The notes under the pieces: model-generated
Databases searched by the model: none
Told to the model about the DNA's origin: nothing
Seen by the model: the letters and a program-made list of their open reading frames with translations, nothing else
Position numbers and translations under genes: made by a program
In this document: in pieces, positions 19,562 through 27,670 of the stretch
Position numbering within the stretch: the first letter of the stretch is position 1
Layout of the letters: each line of letters opens with the position of its first letter
From: Alcanivorax limicola
GTDB lineage: Bacteria; Pseudomonadota; Gammaproteobacteria; Pseudomonadales; Alcanivoracaceae
DNA: 64,000 nucleotides
Assembly: GCF_019931215.1 (NCBI RefSeq)
Contig: NZ_JAIOUB010000004.1
Span: 434,001 to 498,000 of the forward strand
Direction of reading: 5' to 3'

Positions 19562-21160
19562 TCAGACGTTCTCGAACTGACCCATGGTGTTGTCTTTGCC
19601 GCCTGCTTTCAGTGCTGCTTCGCCAGCGAAGTACTCTTTGTGGTCATCACCGATGTTGGAACCGGCCATGTCCTGGTGCTTCACGGTAGCGATGCCCTGA
19701 CGGATTTCTTTCCGCTGAACGCCAGCAACGTAAGCCAGCATGCCTTCGTCGCCGAAGTAGCCTTTGGCCAGGTTGTCGGTGGACAGTGCCGCAGTGTGGT
19801 ACGTCGGCAGTGTGATCAGGTGGTGGAAGATACCTGCTTCACGGGCCGCGTCACGCTGGAAGTTACGGGTCCACTCGTCAGCCAGCTGGGCCAGCTCGGA
19901 GCTGTCGTAGTCAGCGCTCATCAGCTTGGCGCGGTCGTAGGCGGAAACGTCTTTGCCTTCAGCCTGCCATGCATCGAACACCTGCTGACGGAAGTTCAGG
20001 GTCCAGTTGAAGGACGGGCTGTTGTTGTAAACCAGCTTGGCGTCCGGCACCACTTCGCGGATACGGTTGACCATTTCTGCGATCTGGCCGACGTGGGGCT
20101 TCTCGGTTTCGATCCACAGCAGGTCAGCGCCGTTCTGCAGGCTGGTGATACAGTCCAGCACAACACGGTCAATGCCGCTGCCTTCCTTGAAGCAGAACAG
20201 GCCAGAGGCCAGACGCTTCGGCTTGAGCAGTTTGCCCTGGGACTTGATGACCACGTCGCCGTTCTGGATTTCGTCAGCGCTGGTGATGTAGTCGCCGTCC
20301 AGGAAGCTGTTGTACTGGTCGCCCAGGTCGCCCGGCTCGTTGGTTACTGCGATTTGCTTGGTCAGGCCAGCACCCAGGGAGTCGGTACGGGCAACAATCA
20401 CGCCGTCGTCGATACCCAGCTCCAGGAACGCGTAACGTACCGCGTTGATCTTGGCCAGGAAGTCAGCGTGAGGAACGGTCACTTTACCGTCCTGGTGGCC
20501 ACACTGCTTCTCGTCAGACACCTGGTTTTCGATCTGGATGCAGCAGGCACCCGCTTCGATCATCTGCTTGGCCATCAGGTAGGTCGCTTCCGCGTTACCA
20601 AAGCCAGCGTCGATGTCGGCGATGATCGGCACAACGTGAGTTTCGAAGTTGTCGATCTTGCTGACCAGCTCGGCTTCTGCCTTGCTGTCGCCCTTGGCAC
20701 GTGCTTCGTCCAGGCTACGGAACAGGTGGTTCAGTTCCCAGGCATCGGCTTGCTTGAGGAAGGTGTACAGCTCGCGAATCAGGTCAGCAACGGTGGTCTT
20801 CTCGTGCATGGACTGATCCGGCAGCGGGCCGAACTCAGAGCGCAGTGCGGCAACCATCCAGCCGGACAGGTACAGGTAACGACGCTTGGTGCTGCCGAAG
20901 TGCTTCTTGATGGAGATCAGCTTCTGCTGCCCGATGAAACCATGCCAGCAACCCAGGGACTGGGTGTACTGAGAAGAGTCCTTGTCGTAGGCAGCCATGT
21001 CGTCGCGCATGATCTTCGCGTTGTACTTGGCGATGTCCAGATGCGTGTTGAAACGGTTCTGCAGACGCATGCGGACGGCAGACTCAGGGTTGATCGCGCT
21101 CCAGGTCTTGTTGCTCTTGACCACAGATGCGACGGCTTCGATGTCCTTGGTGTATGACAT
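19562..21160 (-). CDS. aceA: Isocitrate lyase
   Basis: First enzyme of the glyoxylate shunt, cleaving isocitrate to glyoxylate and succinate; needed for growth on acetyl-CoA from alkanes or fatty acids. From the ATG at 21160 (AAGGAT upstream) it has 532 residues, the larger Pseudomonas-type form. The active-site loop is seen as EKQCGHQ (Cys220-Gly-His222), and metal- and substrate-site segments as DIDAGFGNAEATY and IEAGACCIQIENQ. The usual KKCGH is EKQCGH here, as in this subfamily. Malate synthase is not adjacent. Codon use suggests high expression. Confidence 0.95.
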   Translation of the reverse strand: MSYTKDIEAVASVVKSNKTWSAINPESAVRMRLQNRFNTHLDIAKYNAKIMRDDMAAYDKDSSQYTQSLGCWHGFIGQQKLISIKKHFGSTKRRYLYLSGWMVAALRSEFGPLPDQSMHEKTTVADLIRELYTFLKQADAWELNHLFRSLDEARAKGDSKAEAELVSKIDNFETHVVPIIADIDAGFGNAEATYLMAKQMIEAGACCIQIENQVSDEKQCGHQDGKVTVPHADFLAKINAVRYAFLELGIDDGVIVARTDSLGAGLTKQIAVTNEPGDLGDQYNSFLDGDYITSADEIQNGDVVIKSQGKLLKPKRLASGLFCFKEGSGIDRVVLDCITSLQNGADLLWIETEKPHVGQIAEMVNRIREVVPDAKLVYNNSPSFNWTLNFRQQVFDAWQAEGKDVSAYDRAKLMSADYDSSELAQLADEWTRNFQRDAAREAGIFHHLITLPTYHTAALSTDNLAKGYFGDEGMLAYVAGVQRKEIRQGIATVKHQDMAGSNIGDDHKEYFAGEAALKAGGKDNTMGQFENV

Positions 21161-21337
21161 GGTCCGATCCTTTACGGTTGGCATTGGAAACTGTGGCCAC
21201 TCAGCGCTGGGCCACCCAGGCTGCGCATTCTAAGCCCTGGCCAAGCCATAAATGAAATCGATATTTCGTATACTCAGCATTCACCGCATGAATAACGTAT
21301 AAAAACAGCCAGTTAACCCCCAGTCAGACCGCATCGA

Positions 21338-22534
21338 TCATTCGAATCGCAAAAAAGCCAGCCGGTCACCCACCGCCACAGAGGTCTCTGCGGGCACCAC
21401 CGCCAGCCCGTGCGCCCAGCAGGCCGAGCTGAGCATGCCGGAACTCTGGTTGTCGTGGGGCACCAGCTGTTGCGCGCCCGCTGGCCCGGCGACCTGCACG
21501 CGCAGGTACTCCTGCCGTCGCCCCGGCTTGTCCACACTGAAGCCCGCGGGCAGCCAGGTGACCGGCCAATGCGGATCACCCGCCAGACACTGGGCGCGCC
21601 GCAACCAGGGCAACACCAGCACCATAAAGGTCACCAGTACCGCGCTGGGGTTGCCCGGCAGGCCCATAAAGGGCACCTCGCCCACCCGACCAAACGCAAA
21701 GGGCTTACCGGGCTTGATGGCGATGCGCCACAGATCCAGCGCCCCCTGGGCCAGCACGGCACCACGCACATGATCTTCTTCGCCCACGGACACACCGCCG
21801 GTGGTCAGGACCAGGTCAGCCTCGGCCGCCGCCCGCGCCAGCGCGGCCTCCGTGTCCGCGCGCCGATCTGCCACCCGGCCCATATCCACCGGCACGAAAC
21901 CGGCTTCGCGGAGCAAGGCACACAATAAAAAGCGATTGCTGTTGTATATCTGCCCCGGCGCCAGCGCCTCGCCAGGCTCCGCCAGTTCATCACCGGTGCT
22001 CAGCACCGCCACGCGCAACGGCCGGAACACCCGGACCTGCGCCAGCCCGACCGAAGCGAGCAGCCCGATATGCCGCGCCGTCAGCCGCGTGCCAGCGGCC
22101 ACCACCTCGGCGCCCGCATCGATATCCTGCCCTTGCCGGCGAATATTGCTGCCTTGCCGGGCCTCCGTCGGCAGCACGGTTTCTGCATCGTCCTGCACCG
22201 TGCACTGCTCCTGCATCACCACGGTATCCGCGCCCTCCGGGACGCTGGCGCCGGTAAAGATGCGCGCCGCGGAACCGGGCGCGAGGGGCAACGGCATCGC
22301 GCCCGCCGGAATACGCTGGCTGACCGGCAGGCCTTCCGGGTGCGTCGCCAGATCCGCATAGCGCAGCGCATAACCATCCACCGCACTGTTATCCGATGGC
22401 GGCACCGTGACCGCGCTGAACACCGTCTCTGCCAAGACATGATGCAGGCTCTCGCCCAACGGCACGGTTTGCACGGCGGGCGGCGCAGGCACGGCAGCCA
22501 GCAGTCGCGCCAGCGCGGCGTCCACGGACATCAT
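21338..22534 (-). CDS. moeA: Molybdopterin molybdenumtransferase MoeA
   Basis: Inserts molybdate into adenylated molybdopterin. The 398 residues show the family pattern: DNSAVDGYALR, PAGAMPLPLAPGSAARIFTGA, VVMQEQ, STGDELAEPGE, and TTGGVSVGEEDHV, then a C-terminal domain (LPGNPSAVLVTF). The start overlaps the moaB stop as ATGA. Together with the modABC genes at 46-49 kb, this shows molybdoenzyme use in the organism. Confidence 0.93.
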   Translation of the reverse strand: MMSVDAALARLLAAVPAPPAVQTVPLGESLHHVLAETVFSAVTVPPSDNSAVDGYALRYADLATHPEGLPVSQRIPAGAMPLPLAPGSAARIFTGASVPEGADTVVMQEQCTVQDDAETVLPTEARQGSNIRRQGQDIDAGAEVVAAGTRLTARHIGLLASVGLAQVRVFRPLRVAVLSTGDELAEPGEALAPGQIYNSNRFLLCALLREAGFVPVDMGRVADRRADTEAALARAAAEADLVLTTGGVSVGEEDHVRGAVLAQGALDLWRIAIKPGKPFAFGRVGEVPFMGLPGNPSAVLVTFMVLVLPWLRRAQCLAGDPHWPVTWLPAGFSVDKPGRRQEYLRVQVAGPAGAQQLVPHDNQSSGMLSSACWAHGLAVVPAETSVAVGDRLAFLRFE

Positions 22535-23076
22535 GGCGCGGCGCTCCCGCTGCCCCCGGCACGCTTGCGGCTGACCAGACCGACGAAATTGCAGGGCCGA
22601 TGTCGGCTGTCGAGCTGCTCGGCCAGAATGCCGTCCCAGCCGGTGGCGCAGGCGTTGGTGGAGCCCGGCAGACAGAAGATGGCGGTGTGATTGGCCACCC
22701 CGCCCAGGGCGCGGGATTGCACGGTGGACGTGCCAATCTCGGCCAGGGACAGATGCCGGAACAGCTCGCCAAAGCCTTCTATGGGTTTGTCGAACAGCGG
22801 CGCCAGCGCCTCCGGGGTGACATCCCGCCCGGAAAACCCGGTGCCGCCGGTGACGACAATGACCTGCACGCCGGTGTCCACGATCCAGCCGGACACCACC
22901 GCCCGCAATTGATGCACGTCGTCGCGCACCAGCGCACGGGCCGCCAGCCGATGCCCTGCCTCGCTCAGGCGCGCCACCAGCAGATCACCGGAGGTGTCAT
23001 TGGCCTCGGTGCGGGTGTCGCTGACCGTCAGCACGGCAATATCAAGGGGTACGAATGCAGCAGCAGCCTGGCCCAT
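22531..23076 (-). CDS. moaB: Molybdopterin adenylyltransferase-type protein MoaB
   Basis: Likely adenylylates molybdopterin before metal insertion (MoaB/Mog family). The 181 residues carry the MPT-binding motifs [26 protein letters not shown] and [19 protein letters not shown]. It is translationally coupled to moeA. The length and the TVSDTR/DVTPEA pattern favour MoaB over MogA. Confidence 0.9.
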   Translation of the reverse strand: MGQAAAAFVPLDIAVLTVSDTRTEANDTSGDLLVARLSEAGHRLAARALVRDDVHQLRAVVSGWIVDTGVQVIVVTGGTGFSGRDVTPEALAPLFDKPIEGFGELFRHLSLAEIGTSTVQSRALGGVANHTAIFCLPGSTNACATGWDGILAEQLDSRHRPCNFVGLVSRKRAGGSGSAAP

Positions 23077-23227
23077 GGGAACGTGTTCTCCTGTCAGATT
23101 TCAGGGGGAAGCTCGAGGCCCGAATGGTACCGCATTCCGGCGGCGGTTATCCGGCCTCGCCGCCGGAAACAGGCATGAACACGGCGTTTTGACACTTCAG
23201 CGCAAGCACTGGCTTTCCGTGAAGGCT

Positions 23228-23251
23228 AAAGTACATTCATTGTATACCTTT
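23228..23251. promoter_or_regulatory. Imperfect 24-bp palindrome upstream of the P450 gene
   Basis: AAAGTACA and TATACCTTT arms surround TTCATTG, giving near-dyad symmetry about 50 nt upstream of the P450 ATG. An AT-rich TATACC lies within it and could be a -10 element. A TTGACA lies at 23189-23194 but without a matching -10 at the right distance. An operator overlapping the promoter is one reading. Confidence 0.25.
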
Positions 23252-23299
23252 CGGCCCGGGCCTCCCGGCAGCCGTTGACTGTTCTCCGGAGAGACGCGC

Positions 23300-24673
23300 A
23301 TGACTTCTTCAATGCACACCGCCCAGGCCGATGCCGCCAAACTGCCGCGCATGCCACAGCGCAAGCTGGACCATATTCCCGGCGACTACGGCATGCCACT
23401 GCTGGGCCAGACCTTCGAATTCCTGCGTGACTTTCATGGCCTGATCAATCGCATGGCCAAAGAGCACGGCCTGATCTTCCGGGGCAGTTCGTTCTTCCAG
23501 CGCGGTGTCACCGTGCTCGGCCCGGAGGCCAACGAGTTCGTGCTGCGGGATACCGCGCATGTGTTCTCCAGCCGCGCGGCCTGGAATCCGCTGCTGGAAA
23601 AACTGTTCACCGACGGCCTGATGCTGCGCGACTTCGCCGATCACAAATATCACCGCCGTATGTTGCAGCAGGCGTTCAAGAAAAAAGCCCTGTCCGGCTA
23701 CATGACGCGCATGAATCCGCATATCGCCGAAGGTATTGCCCAATGGCCGCAGAACAGGGAATTCCTGTTCTTTGACCACGTAAAATCCCTGCTGCTGGAT
23801 GTGGGCGCGGGCATCTTCCTGGGCCTGCAAATGGGACCGGAAGCACAGAAAGTGAATGAAGCTTTTGTTGCCTCAGTCGATGCGTCACTGGCCGTGATGC
23901 GCCTGCCGATTCCGGGCACGGTCTGGCATCGCGGCATGAAAGGCCGGCGCTTCCTGGAACAGTTCATGATGGACCTGATCCCCGGCAAACGTGCGGGCGA
24001 CGACATCGACTTTTTCTCGGAACTGTGCCGCGCTGCCGACGAAGAAACCGATACGCAGCTGACCGACCGGGATGTCATGAACCACATGATCTTCCTGCTG
24101 TTCGCTGCCCACGACACCACCACCAGCACCCTCAGTTCCATCGTCTTTACGCTGGCCCGTTATCCCGAGTGGCAGGACCGTCTGGTGGAGGAATTCGAGT
24201 CGCTGGGCAAAGACGAGCTGGAATACGACGACCTGGAAAAGCTGACCCTGACCACCCGCGTGTTCAAGGAAGCCCTGCGCATGTTCCCGCCGCTGCCCAC
24301 CATGCCGCGCCGCACGGTGGAAGATGTGGAATGGCAGGGCTACCGCATTCCGAAAAACACCCTGGTCAGCGTCGTACCGCTGCACACCCATTACATGGAA
24401 GAGTACTGGAGCAATCCGTATACCTTTGACCCGGATCGCTTCTCTCCAGAACGCGCCGAAGACAAGAAGCACTTCTTCCAGTGGGTGCCTTTCGGCGGCG
24501 GTCACCACAAGTGCATCGGCCTGAATTTTGCCGAGTTGCAGACCAAGACCTTCCTGTTCCACTTCCTGCGGCAGTACCGGGTCAGCATCAAACCCGGCTA
24601 CGTGATGCCGCATCAGCTGGTGCCGCTGGCGGTGCCGAAGGATGGTTTGCCGGTGTCGATTACGCCGCGTTGA
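23300..24673 (+). CDS. Cytochrome P450
   Basis: Heme monooxygenase of 457 residues, soluble (no N-terminal anchor). It begins with a proline-rich segment (IPGDYGMPLLGQTFEFL). The I-helix motif is FAAHDTTTSTL, the ExxR is KEALR, and the heme loop is FGGGHHKCIG (Cys near 405). The N-terminal PGDYGMPLLG and overall length look more like CYP26/CYP120-type enzymes than the CYP153 alkane hydroxylases. No ferredoxin or reductase gene is adjacent, so electron partners must be elsewhere. The substrate is unknown; lipids or terpenoids are plausible. Confidence 0.9.
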   Translation: MTSSMHTAQADAAKLPRMPQRKLDHIPGDYGMPLLGQTFEFLRDFHGLINRMAKEHGLIFRGSSFFQRGVTVLGPEANEFVLRDTAHVFSSRAAWNPLLEKLFTDGLMLRDFADHKYHRRMLQQAFKKKALSGYMTRMNPHIAEGIAQWPQNREFLFFDHVKSLLLDVGAGIFLGLQMGPEAQKVNEAFVASVDASLAVMRLPIPGTVWHRGMKGRRFLEQFMMDLIPGKRAGDDIDFFSELCRAADEETDTQLTDRDVMNHMIFLLFAAHDTTTSTLSSIVFTLARYPEWQDRLVEEFESLGKDELEYDDLEKLTLTTRVFKEALRMFPPLPTMPRRTVEDVEWQGYRIPKNTLVSVVPLHTHYMEEYWSNPYTFDPDRFSPERAEDKKHFFQWVPFGGGHHKCIGLNFAELQTKTFLFHFLRQYRVSIKPGYVMPHQLVPLAVPKDGLPVSITPR

Positions 24674-24705
24674 GAGGTCATGGTGCGCTGGTGCGCCAGT
24701 CCGAT

Positions 24706-24768
24706 TCGCTGTGCTCAGCACACCCTACGAAAGCAGGAGGCACCCGTAGGGTGTGCTGAGCACAGCGA
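24706..24768. repeat. Long perfect inverted repeat (REP-like) after the P450 gene
   Basis: Two 24-bp arms (24706-24729 and 24745-24768) are exact reverse complements with a 15-nt spacer. The core of the right arm is CGTAGGGTGTGCTGAGCACA. Beyond the arms GGTGCGC (about 24682) and GCGCACC (24770) add weaker symmetry. The CGTAGGGTG...GCGCACC type recurs between genes in many proteobacteria as a palindromic repeat. Its position just after the P450 stop also allows a role as a terminator or mRNA stabiliser. Confidence 0.85.
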
Positions 24769-24898
24769 AGCGCACCGTCTCCCAAGCTGCCTCAACCCTG
24801 CCCCACCCCCAAATTTGTAAAACAGCCCCAGAGAGCTGAGTACCCGCACCGCGCCTGATATACTCTGCGGCTTCGAGAATCAGGCACGGTCATACCCC

Positions 24899-25543
24899 AT
24901 GAAGTACGCCATCCTCCCGGTCACCCCGTTCGAGCAGAACTGCTCGCTGCTGTTGTGTGAAAGCAGCAACAAGCTGGCCATTTGCGATCCCGGTGGGGAT
25001 ATCGAACGCATTCTGGCCGCCATTGAGGAGTCCGGTGGGGAACCGGAGAAGATCCTGCTGACCCACGGCCACATTGATCACGCCGGTGCCGTCGCCGAGC
25101 TGGCACAGCGCCTGCATCTGCCCATCGAGGGCCCGCACCGGGAAGACCAGTTCTGGATCGACATGCTGCCGCAGCAGGCGCAGATGTTCGGCTTCGCGCC
25201 TGCCGGCGCCTTCACGCCGGATCGCTGGCTGGAGGATGGCGACACCGTCAAGGTCGGCGACACGGCACTGCAGGTGCTCCATTGCCCGGGCCATACGCCC
25301 GGCCATGTGGTGTTCTTCTCGCCGGAGGCGCAACTGGCGATCGTTGGCGACGTCCTGTTTGCCGGGTCCATCGGGCGCACCGATTTTCCCCGTGGCAATA
25401 TGGATGACCTGGTCAACGCCATTCGCGGCAAGCTGTTTCCGCTGGGTGACGATATCGCGTTCATCCCCGGTCATGGCCCGATGTCGACCCTGGGCCAGGA
25501 ACGACGCACCAACCCGTTTGTCAGTGACAGCCGGTACGGCTGA
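24899..25543 (+). CDS. MBL-fold metallohydrolase (glyoxalase II-like, YcbL type)
   Basis: Cytosolic metallo-beta-lactamase-fold hydrolase of 214 residues. The metal-binding motif is LLTHGHIDHAGA (HxHxDH). Further ligands lie in HCPGHTPGH, in IVGDVLFAGSIGRTD and in PGHGPMS. The compact form without the C-terminal lid of classic glyoxalase II is that of YcbL-like proteins. The next gene, an MscS-family protein, starts 16 nt downstream, so they probably share a transcript. Confidence 0.87.
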   Translation: MKYAILPVTPFEQNCSLLLCESSNKLAICDPGGDIERILAAIEESGGEPEKILLTHGHIDHAGAVAELAQRLHLPIEGPHREDQFWIDMLPQQAQMFGFAPAGAFTPDRWLEDGDTVKVGDTALQVLHCPGHTPGHVVFFSPEAQLAIVGDVLFAGSIGRTDFPRGNMDDLVNAIRGKLFPLGDDIAFIPGHGPMSTLGQERRTNPFVSDSRYG

Positions 25544-25559
25544 GGAGCTTCGGTACCGA

Positions 25560-26105
25560 ATGAATATCAGCGATATCGACCAGACACTGCTGCGGCTGCT
25601 GATCAGCGCCAGCGTCATCATCAGCATGATGGTGTTGTCTGCGCTGCTACGCAGGCTGGTGCGCCGCCTGGGCCAGGGTCACGGCTATGCGCCGTCGCGC
25701 GTTTTTCAGGTGTCGGTGTTGATCAATGTGACCACACTGATTCTGCTCGCCTTCGCGCTGAGCGCCATCTGGGGCTTCTCCGGGCAGGGCTTCATGGTGT
25801 TCGCCTCTTCCGTGTTCGCGCTGGTCGGCATTGCCCTGTTTGCGGCCTGGTCACTGCTCAGCAATACCACTGCCGCGCTGATTCTGTTCTTCAGCGCACC
25901 GTTTCGCGTGGGTGATCGCATCCGCATGCTCGACGGTGACAACACCGTTACCGGCGAAATCCGCCACATGGGTTTGATGACACTGACCCTGGCCGATGGT
26001 GACGGCAATCTTTACAGCATCCCCAACAACATGGTGTTTCAGCGCACCGTTATCCAACTGGCTCCTGACAAGGAACTCCCATGCGACAAGAAACACGTTC
26101 GATGA
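25560..26105 (+). CDS. Short MscS-family mechanosensitive channel domain protein
   Basis: From the ATG at 25560 (AGGAG upstream) it has 181 residues. Three membrane helices come first (LISASVIISMMVLSALL, VSVLINVTTLILLAFALSAI, GFMVFASSVFALVGIALFAA), followed by the pore-lining and beta-domain motif FFSAPFRVGDRIRM and YSIPNNMVFQRTV. It then stops: the mixed alpha/beta cytoplasmic cage of MscS is absent. It overlaps the next lipoprotein gene by 25 nt. Either a naturally minimal form or a truncated gene; similar short forms exist in the family. Confidence 0.8.
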   Translation: MNISDIDQTLLRLLISASVIISMMVLSALLRRLVRRLGQGHGYAPSRVFQVSVLINVTTLILLAFALSAIWGFSGQGFMVFASSVFALVGIALFAAWSLLSNTTAALILFFSAPFRVGDRIRMLDGDNTVTGEIRHMGLMTLTLADGDGNLYSIPNNMVFQRTVIQLAPDKELPCDKKHVR

Positions 26106-26422
26106 CACGGCGCGCCGCGCGTACCGCTGGCCTGCTGACGGCGCTGGCCGCCGCTGTAATGCTGGGCGCCTGCACCAGCACACCGATGGCGCAAACCGCC
26201 CTGCCGGCAAGCTGCAGCGAAAAGCCGGAAGCCGGCATGTGCCGCGCGGCCTTTACCCGCTACTACCATGACGCAGAAAAAGGTGAGTGCCGCAGCTTTA
26301 TCTGGGGCGGCTGTGGCGGCAATGTGCCGTTCGACACCATGGAGAGCTGTCAGGATGCCTGTCAGGCGCCCGCGTCCGAAGACGGGCCGGTGGCACCCGT
26401 GAAGCAGGGCCTGTCTTTCTGA
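26081..26422 (+). CDS. Lipoprotein with a Kunitz/BPTI protease-inhibitor domain
   Basis: 113 residues: a signal peptide with lipobox LGAC (Cys31), a short linker, then one Kunitz domain. The six cysteines (45, 54, 70, 78, 90, 94) are spaced 9-16-8-12-4, against 9-16-8-13-4 in bovine BPTI. RYYHDAEKGEC and FIWGGCGGN are the conserved family segments. The residue after the second cysteine, the P1 position of the inhibitory loop, is Arg55, which suggests trypsin-like targets. The mature protein would be membrane-anchored, probably in the outer membrane. It overlaps the end of the MscS gene. Inhibitory activity is inferred. Confidence 0.88.
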   Translation: MRQETRSMTRRAARTAGLLTALAAAVMLGACTSTPMAQTALPASCSEKPEAGMCRAAFTRYYHDAEKGECRSFIWGGCGGNVPFDTMESCQDACQAPASEDGPVAPVKQGLSF

Positions 26423-26546
26423 GGCTGTGCTTCCAGGAGCTACTGACTGCCATGCTGCCGACTGTCATGCTGCTATCATATTTTTTTCATATAACAGGCA
26501 TGAGACATATTCTGAACGACGGAATCATCAAGAACAGGAGCTGGCG

Positions 26547-27239
26547 ATGAAACAGAGATTGCACAAGGCAAGACATGGCGCGATGTTGCCTTCGCTGGCG
26601 TTGCTGGTCACCCTGCTGACGCTGGCGGCTTGCGCCAGCAGTCCGGTCATCCAGCTGTACGACGGCCCGGAGCGGGCCGAAAGCGACATCACCGTAGTAC
26701 GGGTGCCGGAAACGCTGGAAATCCTCAACATCAACGGCCAGCGCCCGGCCGGCGTCAACACCCTCTTCTCCAGCGGCTACAAGGACCTGCATCTGACGCC
26801 CGGGAATTACCAGATCGTCGCCTTCTATAAAGAGATCTGGTATCCGGATTCCACCAGCAGCCATGTGGTGTTGCGCTCTGAACCGGTGGTCTACGATATC
26901 ACCGGCAAGGCAGGCGAGGCCTTTACCCTGACCTATGCCACGCCGGGCAACATGCGCGAGGCGGAAACGCTGGCCCGGGATTTCAGCGGCTGGAGCGAGA
27001 ACCGGGCCACCGGGCAGCGCACGGCAACGCGCGCCAGCGGCATGGCGCGGCCGGGACTGATCAGCAACCTCACCTCCGGCGCCGCAGAACCGGCCGCCGA
27101 GACCGTAGCACCGGCACAAGCTGCCCGCGACACATCACCGCAAAACGACGATGTCGAAACGCTGGATATGCTGAAAGTCTGGTGGTCACAGGCCAACCCC
27201 GAAGAGCGCCGCGCCTTCCTGCGCTGGGTCGCGGAGTAG
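26547..27239 (+). CDS. DUF2057 (YccT-like) lipoprotein
   Basis: From the ATG at 26547 (AGGAG at 26536) it has 230 residues. The signal peptide has lipobox LAAC (LLTLAACASS). The rest fits DUF2057: VPETLEILNINGQRPAG, an all-beta middle (LTPGNYQIVAFYKEIW) and the characteristic end LDMLKVWWSQANPEERRAFLRWV. The E. coli relative YccT affects curli assembly; whether that applies here is unknown. It lies in the same direction as the Kunitz lipoprotein. Confidence 0.82.
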   Translation: MKQRLHKARHGAMLPSLALLVTLLTLAACASSPVIQLYDGPERAESDITVVRVPETLEILNINGQRPAGVNTLFSSGYKDLHLTPGNYQIVAFYKEIWYPDSTSSHVVLRSEPVVYDITGKAGEAFTLTYATPGNMREAETLARDFSGWSENRATGQRTATRASGMARPGLISNLTSGAAEPAAETVAPAQAARDTSPQNDDVETLDMLKVWWSQANPEERRAFLRWVAE

Positions 27240-27244
27240 GTTAG

Positions 27245-27670
27245 CTACTGCCCCTGAAGCGTTGCCACCAGAGTGCGGGCGCCACCGTGATCGCGGTGCT
27301 CGCACAGATAGATGCCCTGCCAGGTGCCCAGTTGCAGGCGCCCCGCCTTGACCGGAATCATCAGATCCGGCCCGATCAGCACGCTCTTGATATGGGCCGG
27401 CATGTCGTCCGGGCCTTCCAGCGTATGGACGTAGTGCGGCGCCCGTTCCGGCACCATCACATTGAAGTGCCGCTCCAGGTCGCCCCGCACATCCGGGTCT
27501 GCGTTCTCGTTGATCGCCAGTGACGCCGAGGTATGCTGGATAAACAGATGCAGCAACCCCACCCTGACCTCCGCCAGCGCAGGCAAGGCGGCATACACCT
27601 CACCCGTCACCAGATGAAATCCTCTTGGCTGAGGCCTCAGCACGATCTCTTGTTGCTGCCACACAGGCAT
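27245..27670 (-). CDS. yjbQ: YjbQ / UPF0047 family protein
   Basis: 141 residues from the ATG at 27670. Conserved features are LFIQHTSASLAINENADPDVRGDLE, in which the HTSASL and NEN-AD parts form the presumed active site, then the late LGTWQGIYLCEHRDHGG. The family has weak thiamine-phosphate-synthase activity and an uncertain primary role. The start overlaps the stop of the upstream dehydrogenase as ATGA, so the genes are coupled. Confidence 0.88.
   Translation of the reverse strand: MPVWQQQEIVLRPQPRGFHLVTGEVYAALPALAEVRVGLLHLFIQHTSASLAINENADPDVRGDLERHFNVMVPERAPHYVHTLEGPDDMPAHIKSVLIGPDLMIPVKAGRLQLGTWQGIYLCEHRDHGGARTLVATLQGQ

Noticed and set aside
19403-21157. Long open frame on the plus strand opposite aceA
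   Set aside because: It is the complement of a highly biased coding sequence; aceA has complete family motifs and the plus-strand product (VVTDVGTGHVLVL-like repeats) has none.
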